The position numbers were made by a program, and so were the translations under genes. From positions 186,001 through 250,000 of the forward strand of contig NZ_REFR01000012.1 in the NCBI RefSeq assembly GCF_003688555.1: DNA of 64,000 bases, written 5' to 3'. Under the pieces are notes generated by a model. That model did no database searches and had not been told where the DNA came from. It saw nothing but the letters and a program-made list of their open reading frames with translations. Each line of letters starts with the position of its first letter. Position 1 is the first letter of the stretch. Source of the DNA: Eilatimonas milleporae. GTDB lineage: Bacteria > Pseudomonadota > Alphaproteobacteria > Sphingomonadales > Kordiimonadaceae. Below, piece after piece: positions 17,922-26,753 of this stretch.

Positions 17922-18497
17922 GTGACGGGTTTGAGATTTGACACCAATGCTCCGCCGCATCCTCTGCGGCGGAAAAATCCTTGCAGTTTTTTTAACATAG
18001 TTTTTGTGTCCGTCGGTGTCCTGGCGGCTCTGATGCTGAACACTACCACGTCATGGGCGCAGATGCCGGTTCCCGGTTGCGGCGTGCAGGATTTTACGCT
18101 GTCATCGCTGTACGTACAGCCGTCGGGCGGTCAGCAAACCCTTATCCTAGTGGAAACGGCCCTGACGCCGGAACAGCAGCAGTGCGGCATGATGTTCCGT
18201 ACATCAGTGGCGCCCGATCAGGGAATGATATTTGTTTTTCCCGAAGCAAAGCAGGCGTCTTTCTGGATGCGGAACACGCTTATTCCGCTGGACATCATTT
18301 TCGTTCGTCGCAATGGACGAATCGCAAATATTATTGAGAACGCCGAGCCGGAGACATTGTCTTCCCGGCCTTCCAAGGGCAGGGTGATTGCGGTTCTGGA
18401 ATTGGCCGGTGGCCAGGCGGCTGAATTGGGGTTGAAACCAGGAGACATGGTGCGTCACCATCTGCTTGGTAATCTTGCGGATGATCATGACAACTGA
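17922..18497 (+). CDS. Secreted DUF192 protein
   Basis: A 191-residue protein with a hydrophobic N-terminal segment (about residues 22-46) ending near SWAQ, so it is exported or anchored. The DUF192 domain shows ALTPEQQQCGMMFR, MIFVFPEAKQASFWMRNT and PLDIIFVRRNGRI. The function of DUF192 is unknown. The GTG at 17922 is the only plausible start close to the previous stop (8-base gap). It is probably co-transcribed with the cold-shock gene. Confidence 0.85.
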   Translation: MTGLRFDTNAPPHPLRRKNPCSFFNIVFVSVGVLAALMLNTTTSWAQMPVPGCGVQDFTLSSLYVQPSGGQQTLILVETALTPEQQQCGMMFRTSVAPDQGMIFVFPEAKQASFWMRNTLIPLDIIFVRRNGRIANIIENAEPETLSSRPSKGRVIAVLELAGGQAAELGLKPGDMVRHHLLGNLADDHDN

Positions 18498-19047
18498 CGG
18501 GATAAGCGGCCCCGGGGCGGACGCCGGTCAGGCCGTGCCGGATAAAGCGGTGCCCCCGACTGCCAACAATGCCCTGATACGGCAGGGTCGGCGGGCCACG
18601 CCGGATATGGTGGCCGCAGCCCGTCCGCCATCCGGTTTTGAGCCAATTGTGTCCAATTCCCCCTTCGGTTGGGAGAACGGGCCGCTTTTCGAACGCGTTC
18701 CTGAAGGCGGCGGGTTTGAAGATGGCGGATTGGAGCGTGGTTTCCGTGTCGACGAAAAGCATATCAACGCCGGCGGGTTCTGCCATGGCGGCATGATCAT
18801 GACTTTTGCCGATATCGTGCTGGCAAGCGCTGTGATGACGGTGGCCGATCCGCCTTTTGTCACGGTTCGCCTGACGACCGATTTCATAGCCTCGGCAAAG
18901 CTGGATGACTGGGTTACAGGACGGGGCAGGGTTACCGGTCAGCGGGATGGGCTGGTGATGCTGTCAGGCGAGGTTCTGGTGGAGGATACGATTATCGCCG
19001 GGCTGAGCGGTGCTTTCAAGCTGCTGCGGGCGCGCGCGGCTAAATGA
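18481..19047 (+). CDS. PaaI-type hotdog-fold thioesterase
   Basis: About 188 residues. The C-terminal two thirds is a single hotdog domain with NAGGFCHGGMIMTFADI, which resembles the HGG catalytic region of PaaI/YigI thioesterases; the strands after it (FVTVRLTTDFIASAK) fit the family. It hydrolyses an acyl-CoA or acyl-ACP thioester of unknown identity. Its start overlaps the end of the DUF192 gene; ATG 18481 and ATG 18487 are both possible. About 60 N-terminal residues precede the domain and show no known motif. Confidence 0.78.
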   Translation: MIMTTDGISGPGADAGQAVPDKAVPPTANNALIRQGRRATPDMVAAARPPSGFEPIVSNSPFGWENGPLFERVPEGGGFEDGGLERGFRVDEKHINAGGFCHGGMIMTFADIVLASAVMTVADPPFVTVRLTTDFIASAKLDDWVTGRGRVTGQRDGLVMLSGEVLVEDTIIAGLSGAFKLLRARAAK

Positions 19048-19166
19048 GACGATTGACCGTAAAACCGCTTGCCAAAAGCGAGGCCGGACCATAGATAGCG
19101 ACATGGTCGCCTCATTTCTGTGACAGGACCGGTTTGTTACAGGAACAGGGGAGACCATGGCCCGGA

Positions 19167-19243
19167 CGGGGAGTGGCGCAGCCTGGTAGCGCATCTGCTT
19201 TGGGAGCAGAGGGTCGCTGGTTCGAATCCAGTCTCCCCGACCA
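19167..19243 (+). tRNA. tRNA-Pro (anticodon TGG)
   Basis: A complete 77-base cloverleaf. The acceptor CGGGGAG (19167-19173) pairs with CTCCCCG (19233-19239), and the anticodon loop TTTGGGA (19199-19205) contains TGG. The T arm carries GGTTCGAATCC, and CCA is encoded. Confidence 0.97.
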
Positions 19244-19330
19244 TGGCCATCTTCTGGTCCTGCCGGTCGATTGTACCGACGGGGACAGATATTCGCCGTT
19301 CAGACGGACACGATTAAAGGACGCGCACCC

Positions 19331-19609
19331 ATGAAGGCACGGATTTACCGTCCCGCGAAAACCGCCATGCAGTCGGGCACCGCCAATACCCGCCAATGGG
19401 TACTGGAATATGAACCCGAGCACCGCCGCACCATCGATCCGCTGATGGGCTGGATCAGTTCGGACGACATGCGGTCACAGGTCAGGTTGCGTTTCGATAG
19501 TCGCGATGAGGCTGTCGCATATGCGACGCGTCAGGGCATTGCCTACGACATACAGCCCGAACACCACCGCAAACGCCATATTCGCGCATATGCCGACAAC
19601 TTCAAATAA
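19331..19609 (+). CDS. NDUFS4-like complex I accessory subunit (18 kDa)
   Basis: A 92-residue protein of the ETC complex I NDUFS4 family. [14 protein letters not shown] at the N-terminus, WVLEYEP, and the conserved [11 protein letters not shown] and [15 protein letters not shown] segments are diagnostic. This accessory subunit is found in mitochondria and Alphaproteobacteria, and stabilises the N-module of NADH dehydrogenase. The start ATG 19331 gives the expected short protein. It lies between two tRNA genes and has no complex I neighbours here. Confidence 0.92.
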   Translation: MKARIYRPAKTAMQSGTANTRQWVLEYEPEHRRTIDPLMGWISSDDMRSQVRLRFDSRDEAVAYATRQGIAYDIQPEHHRKRHIRAYADNFK

Positions 19610-19651
19610 TCAGGTGCCGTGCTTGCAGGCATAAACACCGGTTTCCTTTCC

Positions 19652-19728
19652 GGCCCCGTAGCTCAACTGGATAGAGCACCGGACTTCTAATCCGACGGTT
19701 GTAGGTTCGAGTCCTACCGGGGTCGCCA
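19652..19728 (+). tRNA. tRNA-Arg (anticodon TCT)
   Basis: A 77-base cloverleaf. The acceptor GGCCCCG (19652-19658) pairs with CGGGGTC (19718-19724) with one G-T pair. The anticodon loop CTTCTAA contains TCT, the T arm has GGTTCGAGTCC, and CCA is encoded. The base pair at the top of the anticodon stem (C27-A43) is mismatched. Confidence 0.96.
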
Positions 19729-19904
19729 CTTCCAGTCCTGACCGCTTGCATACCTGTTCGCCGCATATGACCGGACACGATCGTGTCCATTCTGTGCCAA
19801 TGGAGCGGAGGCCGCAGCGGATATTTGCAATTTGCAAGCCCCAATTGTGACATTAATATTTCATTAGCATTACATGTGCATGCTTCTACCGAAGGGGACG
19901 AAGT

Positions 19905-20183
19905 ATGCAGAAAAGCATCTATGATTTTATCAGCGGCCTGATCAATGATCGGCGTTTTCCGGTAAAGGATCAGGACATCTGGGCTTTGTATGCCGCGCTG
20001 GGTGTGGTGGTCATCAAACGCCAGCATGCAGAACAGGGTATGGACTATCCTTCGGTTGAAGATGATCTGAAGCGTGTTTTTGCACGCGGTAACTTTTCCG
20101 CCGACCTGAAACGCGATATTGCGGATCTTGCCTACACTGAAGATGACACATCCCCATACCGGCATCGTTTGGCGGCGGAGTAA
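19905..20183 (+). CDS. Small conserved-looking protein of unknown function
   Basis: A 92-residue, soluble, mixed-charge protein, probably helical, with no cysteine and no signal peptide. GAAGGGGACGAAGT directly before ATG 19905 is a good ribosome binding site, which is the main reason to call it real. I do not recognise a family. The 60 bases upstream contain three closely spaced CATTA units (about 19850-19875). The gene stands alone, between tRNA-Arg and the luxR-type gene. Confidence 0.6.
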   Translation: MQKSIYDFISGLINDRRFPVKDQDIWALYAALGVVVIKRQHAEQGMDYPSVEDDLKRVFARGNFSADLKRDIADLAYTEDDTSPYRHRLAAE

Positions 20184-20369
20184 AATATGACCGATGCCGG
20201 AACCGGGTATCGGTTTCGCTGTAAGCCCATGTTGGTCCGAGCTTATCCTATTCCACAGGTCTCGACCCATAAATAAGTCAACCCGTCAAACCGGCTAGGC
20301 AGTTCCATAGCCTTTCCATTGCAATTGCAGATTTGCTACGATGCAGAAAGATCTATTGGGGGATATGCT

Positions 20370-21086
20370 GTGTATCTGCCCGGAATGGTTTTCGATTTTG
20401 CTAAAGAGCTGGAGTGTGTTGAAAGCGTCGCGGCGCTTACGGAATTGTTTGCACTAAAAGTGGGTGATCTGGGGGTCGATTTTTTTCATTGTGGCAGTTT
20501 TTTGGGACCGGACGGGATGCTTCAGCTTCTGCCGACATTTGGCATGGCTGACCATGATTGGATGGTGCGTTATCGCCAGCAGCGTTACTTCAATGAAGAT
20601 CCCGCCGCCCGTTGGGGATTGAGAACATTCAATCCTTTTACATGGGACGAAATGATGGCTCGCTCCAGATTGACGCCGGCTGAGGCCAAGGTCATGCAGG
20701 ACGCCCATGATCATGGTTTGCGTTGGGGTCTCAGCATACCTTTGCATGGCCTTGATGGCAGGGTTTCGTTTTTCATGGCGGCAGGAAGACATAACCCTGT
20801 CGATGATGACAAACGATTGGCCATTCAACTGATGGCAACTGTTGCCCAGATGCGCGCGGAGATTCTTCTTAAGCGTTCGCCTTTGCCGCAATGTCCTTTA
20901 ACACCCCGCCAGGTCGATGTTCTGTCGTGGGTTTCCGAAGGCAAGACAGATTCTGAAATCGGTCATATCCTGTCTATCAGCTCGGAAACGGCTCACAAGC
21001 ATGTTGAGCGGGCAAAAGCAAAACTGGGTGTGACGACACGCACTCAGGCGGTCGCGGTTGCTCTACGCTCCGGTTATATTCGTTAA
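20370..21086 (+). CDS. LuxR-type quorum-sensing regulator
   Basis: About 238 residues. An N-terminal autoinducer-binding-like domain (about residues 5-150; W in DHDWMVRYRQQ, a NEDPAARWG segment) is followed by a C-terminal LuxR HTH: LTPRQVDVLSWVSEGKTDSE and HKHVERAKAKLGV. GTG 20370 has GGGGGA 6 bases upstream; ATG 20385 is the alternative. It probably binds an N-acyl-homoserine lactone and controls the LuxI-like gene 140 bases downstream and other targets. An imperfect inverted repeat at 21090-21108 is a candidate binding site. Confidence 0.85.
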   Translation: MYLPGMVFDFAKELECVESVAALTELFALKVGDLGVDFFHCGSFLGPDGMLQLLPTFGMADHDWMVRYRQQRYFNEDPAARWGLRTFNPFTWDEMMARSRLTPAEAKVMQDAHDHGLRWGLSIPLHGLDGRVSFFMAAGRHNPVDDDKRLAIQLMATVAQMRAEILLKRSPLPQCPLTPRQVDVLSWVSEGKTDSEIGHILSISSETAHKHVERAKAKLGVTTRTQAVAVALRSGYIR

Positions 21087-21089
21087 TAC

Positions 21090-21108
21090 GTGCAGTTGGT
21101 TGCAGCAC
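21090..21108 (+). promoter_or_regulatory. Candidate lux-box-like inverted repeat
   Basis: GTGC and GCAC close an imperfect 19-base repeat that lies just after the luxR stop and about 120 bases before the luxI-type start. Lux boxes are 18-20-base imperfect palindromes in this kind of position. Matching is weak in the middle, so this is a guess from position and end symmetry. Confidence 0.25.
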
Positions 21109-21226
21109 TTCCCGCAAAATATATAAGGGTAGGGTGTACCTGATTGGGCCATATCCATGCTGTGTCGTTCCAGTCTTTATGTTGGCTCGTTTGTTGTCGA
21201 CAGGGCCACCCCGGAGAACAGGCACA

Positions 21227-21898
21227 GTGATTTACGTGATTGATGCCAAAAATCGCCGCGATTATGCCGGTTATCTGAAATATCTATGGGAAACCGATAA
21301 GATGGCGCATGCAAGTCGTCATATGGAAATATCCAGCCAAATTCACGCCAGTTCTCGTGCGCTGGATTTGATTTGCTTTGATGAAGACCAGAATTTTATC
21401 GGTGGAGCCCGTGTCACCCCAACCTATCACCCTGATTTTGAGATGGCGGGGCAAACCATGCTGAAAGAAACCGGAGACGCCTCCCGAGCCATGTATCGGA
21501 CATGCCGGCGTACCTGGGTAACAAGTCATTTTTATGCGAAACACAGTGTCTGGTGTGACAGGAGCCATGTGCCCGCACGTCATGAAATTTTTTCGGCTAT
21601 TCTACAGATTGTTGAGGAGCGCGGCGGGGAGGAACTGACCTTTACCTGTGATGCAGATATTTTACCGGCCATTACGAAATTACCATGGGTCCTGCGTATC
21701 GAACCGATTGAGGGTGACGGCGCTGAGGAAAGCCGTTGCAATATTACACTCGCCTTGAATTTTGCGGTTGTTGCTTGTGTCAGTGCCGCTTTCGGCATGG
21801 AAAGAGCTGTCATCCGTGAAGCTGCTGCTGAATTGATTCCACTGCCTCTTGCTATGCACTCTCCTGATTGCTCCTTGGTGCCATTCATAACTAAATAG
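21227..21898 (+). CDS. Divergent LuxI-type acyl-homoserine-lactone synthase
   Basis: About 223 residues with a GNAT-like fold as in autoinducer synthases. The LWE motif near residue 23, the ALDLICFDEDQNFIGGARVT segment and the PTYHP that follows match the typical D-x-Y-L...G-x-R-L-L-P-T region. The usual W-E-x-S-R motif is replaced by MYRTCRRTWVTS, so at least one conserved acidic residue seems absent. GTG 21227 has GGAG 10 bases upstream and fits the family's N-terminus better than GTG 21134. Downstream of luxR, it most likely makes an acyl-HSL or a related signal; the replaced motif means the product could differ. Confidence 0.7.
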   Translation: MIYVIDAKNRRDYAGYLKYLWETDKMAHASRHMEISSQIHASSRALDLICFDEDQNFIGGARVTPTYHPDFEMAGQTMLKETGDASRAMYRTCRRTWVTSHFYAKHSVWCDRSHVPARHEIFSAILQIVEERGGEELTFTCDADILPAITKLPWVLRIEPIEGDGAEESRCNITLALNFAVVACVSAAFGMERAVIREAAAELIPLPLAMHSPDCSLVPFITK

Positions 21899-22188
21899 GA
21901 AACCATCCCGATAAAGTCTTTTCGCAGGTTTTGAGCGAACAGGCCAAAGGAGACATCATGCCCTTTTGGCATGAAAACCAGTTCAAGATAACCAATTCCT
22001 TGTCAAAAAGCGTGGCCGGCGGTCAATCTATCAAGACATTTTAAACCTTGCTAAACGTAAAGTGACCACAAGGTGACTGGCGGATGGCTGTGTTCTGGTT
22101 TTAAGTCTGATATCCGTATGTGGGGGTACCCATAACGGCGGCGGCAAGAAGTCGGTTTCAGACAGACGGCCGGTTTTGGAGATGAACA

Positions 22189-22923
22189 ATGGCCAGGACA
22201 GATTTGCGGACAAAGAATGGTTTGGTGATCGTTCCGGCTTTTTCCGTTTCCACCGTTGCCGGATATGTCAAAGCCCTGAGGTCATTGTTCTGTCTGATCG
22301 GGATGGTTTGCGGCTTGTCCGCCACGGTCCTCGCCGCCGGGCTGGGTGTAACAGTGACCGACCCGAAGGACAGGCCATTATCCGATGCGGTTGTCACGCT
22401 GACCCCTTTGTTCGAGACGAATGGTCTTCCGCCTGTATCCGTCAAGGCTGAGATGGTGCAGGAAGGGACCATATTCGTCCCCTTTGTTCTGCCGGTCAAA
22501 GTGGGGAGTGTCGTGGACTTTCCCAATCGCGACCCCTTCCGTCATCATGTCTATTCCTTCTCCAAAACCAAAACTTTTGAATTGCGGCTTTACAGTCAGG
22601 CGCAGGAGAACAGCGTGGTCTTTGACACCGCGGGTGTCGCGGCTCTTGGATGCAACATCCACGATAACATGCTGGCCTATGTCTTTGTGACCGAAGCGCC
22701 TGTTTTTGGAACGACGGATGCGGACGGTCGACTGACGTTCATGGATTTGCCTGAAGGCGACTATACGCTTGAGATATGGCATCCGGATCTGAAGAAAAAA
22801 GCAAATGGTGCAACACAGCGGATTACCATCACGGAACCGGAGGCAGTGATATTGCGCGTGCCCGTCGACGTGCGGTCTTTCCGGCGGCGGCAGCGCGGTC
22901 CGGACGGTACAGAGGATTATTGA
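22189..22923 (+). CDS. Secreted cupredoxin-like protein (methylamine-utilisation-type)
   Basis: A 244-residue protein with a signal segment (about residues 25-50, ending near LAAG). A beta-rich region follows, with FPNRDPFRHHVYSFS and ALGCNIHDNMLAYVFV. The spaced His and the C-N-I-H-D element resemble the type-1 copper ligands (His, Cys, His) of cupredoxins often annotated as methylamine-utilisation proteins. A carboxypeptidase-regulatory-like segment (TTDADGRLTFMDLPEGDY) follows. GGAG precedes ATG 22189. It is followed by a c-di-GMP phosphodiesterase gene and an outer-membrane barrel, suggesting a small sensory or redox unit. No methylamine dehydrogenase is nearby. Confidence 0.65.
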   Translation: MARTDLRTKNGLVIVPAFSVSTVAGYVKALRSLFCLIGMVCGLSATVLAAGLGVTVTDPKDRPLSDAVVTLTPLFETNGLPPVSVKAEMVQEGTIFVPFVLPVKVGSVVDFPNRDPFRHHVYSFSKTKTFELRLYSQAQENSVVFDTAGVAALGCNIHDNMLAYVFVTEAPVFGTTDADGRLTFMDLPEGDYTLEIWHPDLKKKANGATQRITITEPEAVILRVPVDVRSFRRRQRGPDGTEDY

Positions 22924-23047
22924 CGAAAGCATATCCGGCTTCATCCGGGCACAGCGCTTAGGCAGGGCATTTTTTGGGTGGAGCCACGGTCCGGGTACCA
23001 TGAAACCGGCACCATGAAGACAGTGATGACAGAGGTATAACGGCTTA

Positions 23048-25393
23048 ATGTCCCTTCGTTTCGGCACTAAACTGGCGTTGATTTTCATGGCTCTGTTCCT
23101 GGGCGGGCAGGCGGCGCTTTATCTGGTGATTTACCAAACGACAAATCGTAACGTCGAAGGCCAGATCGCTGACCAGTTGCGTGCCAGCGGGCGTGTCCTG
23201 CAAAGGGTGTTGAGCGAACGGGACGCGCAATTCACCCAATCCGTCAGTTTGCTGTCCCGAGATTTCGGTTTTCGGCAGGCCATTGCAACCGGCGACCAGC
23301 CAACCGTGCTTTCGGCATTGGCCAATCTGGAGGCACGGTCAAGTCTGGACACGGCTGTCGTCGTGGACCTGGACGGCGAGCTTCTGGCGCATGTCGGCAA
23401 TGTGGAGCAGGCTTATGCCGGTGCGCTGCTACCGGAGAGTTTAAGGGAACAAACACTTGACGCCGGTGCAATTTCGGCGATTGAGCAGGTGGGAAACCGG
23501 CTTTTTACCGTTGTCATCGCGCCTGTTCTGGCGCCGGCCCCGGTAGGGTGGATTGCTTTCGGCACGGAACTCGACGAGCGCGCGGCGGCTGAAATTCAGC
23601 GTCTTTCGCCGATCGAACTGGATATTGCCTTCGTATCGAGCCGCGTGGGCGCGGGCTGGCAACTGGCGGCGGCCACTGACCACGAGGCTGAACTGCGCGC
23701 TCTTGTCGCCGAAGGGACGCTTCGGGCAAGTGCGGATCAGGACGGAGAGGTCGTTCGCGGCGATGTGGCCGGCGAGGAGCATCTGATCTGGCGCCAGTCC
23801 GTTGGCCAGTTGGCCGGGGGCGGCGAGGTCGATGTGCTGCTGTTCTATTCCCTGAATGTCGCACTGGGGCCTTACCGCGATCTGGCGATTACATTGCTTG
23901 GCATCGCTGGTGCCGGCTTTCTGGCATTGATCCTGGGCAGTGTGGCGGTTTCACGCAGCGTGACAAAACCGCTGAGACGGCTCGCCAGCGTCGCCGACCG
24001 TATCGCCAGGGGGGATTATGAGGATATGCCCCCGGCCCCTGCCAGCCGGGACGAGGTTGCCACCCTGTCGCGCAGTTTTGCCAGCATGGTTGGCGCGGTC
24101 AGGGAACGGGAAGACCGTATTCTTCACCAGGCGCTGCACGATCCTGAAACCGGCCTGCCCAACCGTATTGGATTTGAACGGCATCTGGACTCGCTGGTGC
24201 GCAAAGGCAAGCCTTTCGCGGTTTTGGTGGCCGGTGTCGCTGATGTTTCCGAACTGCGCAGTACGCTGAACCATCAGTATACAACCGAACTCATGGCCGA
24301 TATCGGTCAGCGTATCAAGCATGTGGGCAACTGTCAGGTTACCCGCCTTTCCACGGAATCCTTCGCATTGTGCGTTTCAGATCCTGACCGCGCCGGTGAT
24401 GTCGCCGCGTCCGTCATCAATGCTTTTTCCGTTCCCTTGCCCGTGGCCGATGTACAGGTCGATGTGACAATCCGTATCGGGTATGTGCGGTTTCCCAAAG
24501 ACGGCGAGGATACAGCCACATTGCTGCGAAGGGCCAGTGTGGCACTGGATCTGGCGCGTCATGACCCGACGCGCTCAGCGGCTTTCGATCCTGAAAAGGA
24601 CAGTACGGCCAAAGAACGCCTGTCCCTGATGAGCGCGCTGCGCCATGGCATTGAACACGGGGAGGTTACCTTTGCCTACCAGCCCAAATACGATCTTCGT
24701 GCGGGGCGGGTGACGGCGGTGGAGGCCCTGGTGCGCTGGATCAGCCCCGAGCGGGGCTTCATCCCGCCGGACGATTTCATTCCGATGGCCGAGAAAACCG
24801 GCGATATCAGACATTTGACGCGCTGGGGTATCAATGAAGCGGCGGCACAGTGCGCCGCATGGCGCAAGAAGGGCTGTATGCTTACCGTTTCGGTCAACCT
24901 GTCGGCATCGGACCTTATGAACCCGGACCTTCCGGCGGAAGCCCTGCGGGCACAGAAGGAATATGATCTGCCGACAGGTGCCCTGCATTTCGAGGTTACG
25001 GAAAGCGCCATCATGCAGGATATGGACAGGGCGCTTGAGGTTCTGTCCGGCCTGTTCAGCATGGGCTTTCCCATGTCCATCGACGATTATGGAACCGGTT
25101 ACAGTTCTCTCAGTTATCTGAAGCGATTGCCGGTGGGAGAGTTGAAGATCGACAAATCCTTTGTCCTCAAACTGGCACAAAGCGAGGAAGACCAGATTCT
25201 TGTCCGTTCGACGGTGGATCTGGCGCATAACCTCGGCCTGAAGGTGACCGCGGAAGGCGTTGAAGACGAGGCCTCAGTCGATCTGCTGAAACGCTATGGC
25301 TGCGACGTCATTCAGGGGTATCACATCGCCCGTCCCATGCCGGCGGATGAAGCCCTGGACTTTATCATGCGGAGCCGTGTCAGTGCCGAGTAA
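23048..25393 (+). CDS. Membrane c-di-GMP phosphodiesterase: sensor-HAMP-degenerate GGDEF-EAL
   Basis: 781 residues. A transmembrane helix at 8-30, a periplasmic sensor (about 31-275), a second helix (about 278-300) and a HAMP-like segment come before a GGDEF domain (about 365-505). Its signature is replaced by RLSTESF, so cyclase activity is unlikely. The EAL domain is complete: EALVRW (559-564), VNLSASD, ESAIM, DDYGTGYSS (679-687), KIDKSFV and AEGVE. It should hydrolyse c-di-GMP to pGpG in response to a periplasmic signal, perhaps one involving the cupredoxin-like protein encoded just upstream. The outer-membrane barrel gene starts inside its last codons. Confidence 0.88.
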   Translation: MSLRFGTKLALIFMALFLGGQAALYLVIYQTTNRNVEGQIADQLRASGRVLQRVLSERDAQFTQSVSLLSRDFGFRQAIATGDQPTVLSALANLEARSSLDTAVVVDLDGELLAHVGNVEQAYAGALLPESLREQTLDAGAISAIEQVGNRLFTVVIAPVLAPAPVGWIAFGTELDERAAAEIQRLSPIELDIAFVSSRVGAGWQLAAATDHEAELRALVAEGTLRASADQDGEVVRGDVAGEEHLIWRQSVGQLAGGGEVDVLLFYSLNVALGPYRDLAITLLGIAGAGFLALILGSVAVSRSVTKPLRRLASVADRIARGDYEDMPPAPASRDEVATLSRSFASMVGAVREREDRILHQALHDPETGLPNRIGFERHLDSLVRKGKPFAVLVAGVADVSELRSTLNHQYTTELMADIGQRIKHVGNCQVTRLSTESFALCVSDPDRAGDVAASVINAFSVPLPVADVQVDVTIRIGYVRFPKDGEDTATLLRRASVALDLARHDPTRSAAFDPEKDSTAKERLSLMSALRHGIEHGEVTFAYQPKYDLRAGRVTAVEALVRWISPERGFIPPDDFIPMAEKTGDIRHLTRWGINEAAAQCAAWRKKGCMLTVSVNLSASDLMNPDLPAEALRAQKEYDLPTGALHFEVTESAIMQDMDRALEVLSGLFSMGFPMSIDDYGTGYSSLSYLKRLPVGELKIDKSFVLKLAQSEEDQILVRSTVDLAHNLGLKVTAEGVEDEASVDLLKRYGCDVIQGYHIARPMPADEALDFIMRSRVSAE

Positions 25394-26714
25394 TTTATTG
25401 TCCGGCAAGGGGAAATCCTTTTTTCCAATACAGGCACGCCGGTTTGGCGGTGTGAGGGGCATGGCAGCCGGGCTGATCGCGCTTTGCGCCGGCGGCGGTG
25501 CGACCGCAGGCGACAGCGGTTTGCCTCGGATCGATTGGGAATTCTGGGGCGACCTGCGTTTGTCCGCCACATCGGGTGAACCCGGCTGGCTTGACGGCGG
25601 TTTCGGCAAGGGGCGATACGGTGGCCGGTTGAACGGCGACAGGGATGACGGCATTGTCCGCGGCGAGGTGGCGCAGGCCTCCATTCTGGCAAAACCTGTT
25701 TTGGCCTGGGGGCTGACCGGACTGGTCCATGTGAAATATGATCAGGTTCAGGATAAACCCGCCGATCTGGTTGAGGCCTTTTTACGCTACCGCCCGGCCC
25801 CGTCATCCAATCTGTCCTGGTCCGCGAAGGCGGGGCTATATTTTCTGCCGGTTTCGCGGGAAAATACCGGCCCGGCATGGTCCAGCCCCTATACGATCAG
25901 CTTCAGTGCGCTGAACAGCTGGATCGGCGAGGAGGGAAAGGTTGTCGGTGCCGAGCTGCGTGGTACATGGCGCAGCGGCGGCCATCGTCTGTCCGCCACG
26001 GGGGGTGTTTTCGGCTTCAACGATCCCATAGGGTCTCTTATCGCCTGGCGCGGCTGGGCGCTGCACGACCATATTCCGGGGGCGTTTTCCACAGTGCCGT
26101 TGCCACCGGTGCCGTCCATTTCCGAGGGCGGCTTTTTTGAAATCCAGCCCGATTATGTCAATCCGGTGAAGGAAGTGGACAACCGGCCCGGTTACTATGT
26201 TGCCTTGGACTATGATTTTGACCGGCGGTTCCGTCTGGGCTTTTTCTACCATGACAATCGCGGCGAACCGACCACCTTCCGCGATGGTCAATATTCCTGG
26301 GACACCCGTTTCTGGGTGGCAACGGCTGAAGCCAATCTGCCCGGCGATGTGCGTGTCATCGCCCAGCATTCTCAGGGCAACACCCAGATGGGGAAACCGT
26401 ATTTTGGGCGGCAGCCGTTGGATACGGATTTCGGGGCCGGGTATGTGCTGGTGACCAGGTCTTTCGGCGCGGCACGCATCTCGGGCCGTGTCGACTGGTT
26501 CGATACCGATGACCGTATCCTGATCGTCCGCGACAATAATGAAGAGGTCGGTTATGCGGCAACACTTGCCGCCGGCATACCGGTGACACGCCATGTCGGT
26601 GTCATGGCCGAATGGCTTTATATCAACAGCGACCGCCATGGCCGGCGGTATCTGGGCCTTGCGGAAGAGCAGGATCAGCACCTGGTGCAGGTGAGCCTGC
26701 GGCTGCATTTTTGA
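25383..26714 (+). CDS. Outer-membrane beta-barrel protein of unknown function
   Basis: About 443 residues. A signal region (GGVRGMAAGLIALCAGG) is followed by alternating aromatic and polar strands typical of an outer-membrane barrel, ending in VSLRLHF with a C-terminal phenylalanine, a sorting signal. There is no TonB box or plug. GTG 25383 has GGAG 8 bases upstream and overlaps the end of the phosphodiesterase gene, which implies translational coupling; ATG 25461 is an alternative. It could be a porin-like channel or a surface structure regulated by the phosphodiesterase. No specific substrate is visible. Confidence 0.7.
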   Translation: MPSNLLSGKGKSFFPIQARRFGGVRGMAAGLIALCAGGGATAGDSGLPRIDWEFWGDLRLSATSGEPGWLDGGFGKGRYGGRLNGDRDDGIVRGEVAQASILAKPVLAWGLTGLVHVKYDQVQDKPADLVEAFLRYRPAPSSNLSWSAKAGLYFLPVSRENTGPAWSSPYTISFSALNSWIGEEGKVVGAELRGTWRSGGHRLSATGGVFGFNDPIGSLIAWRGWALHDHIPGAFSTVPLPPVPSISEGGFFEIQPDYVNPVKEVDNRPGYYVALDYDFDRRFRLGFFYHDNRGEPTTFRDGQYSWDTRFWVATAEANLPGDVRVIAQHSQGNTQMGKPYFGRQPLDTDFGAGYVLVTRSFGAARISGRVDWFDTDDRILIVRDNNEEVGYAATLAAGIPVTRHVGVMAEWLYINSDRHGRRYLGLAEEQDQHLVQVSLRLHF

Positions 26715-26753
26715 ACCGATACGACCAAATCGCCATTGGGCCGGGGCGAAGGG

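Noticed and set aside
25836-26708. Leftward 290-codon frame across the outer-membrane barrel gene.
   Set aside because: No ribosome binding site or domain, and the barrel reading in the other strand is coherent to its C-terminal phenylalanine.
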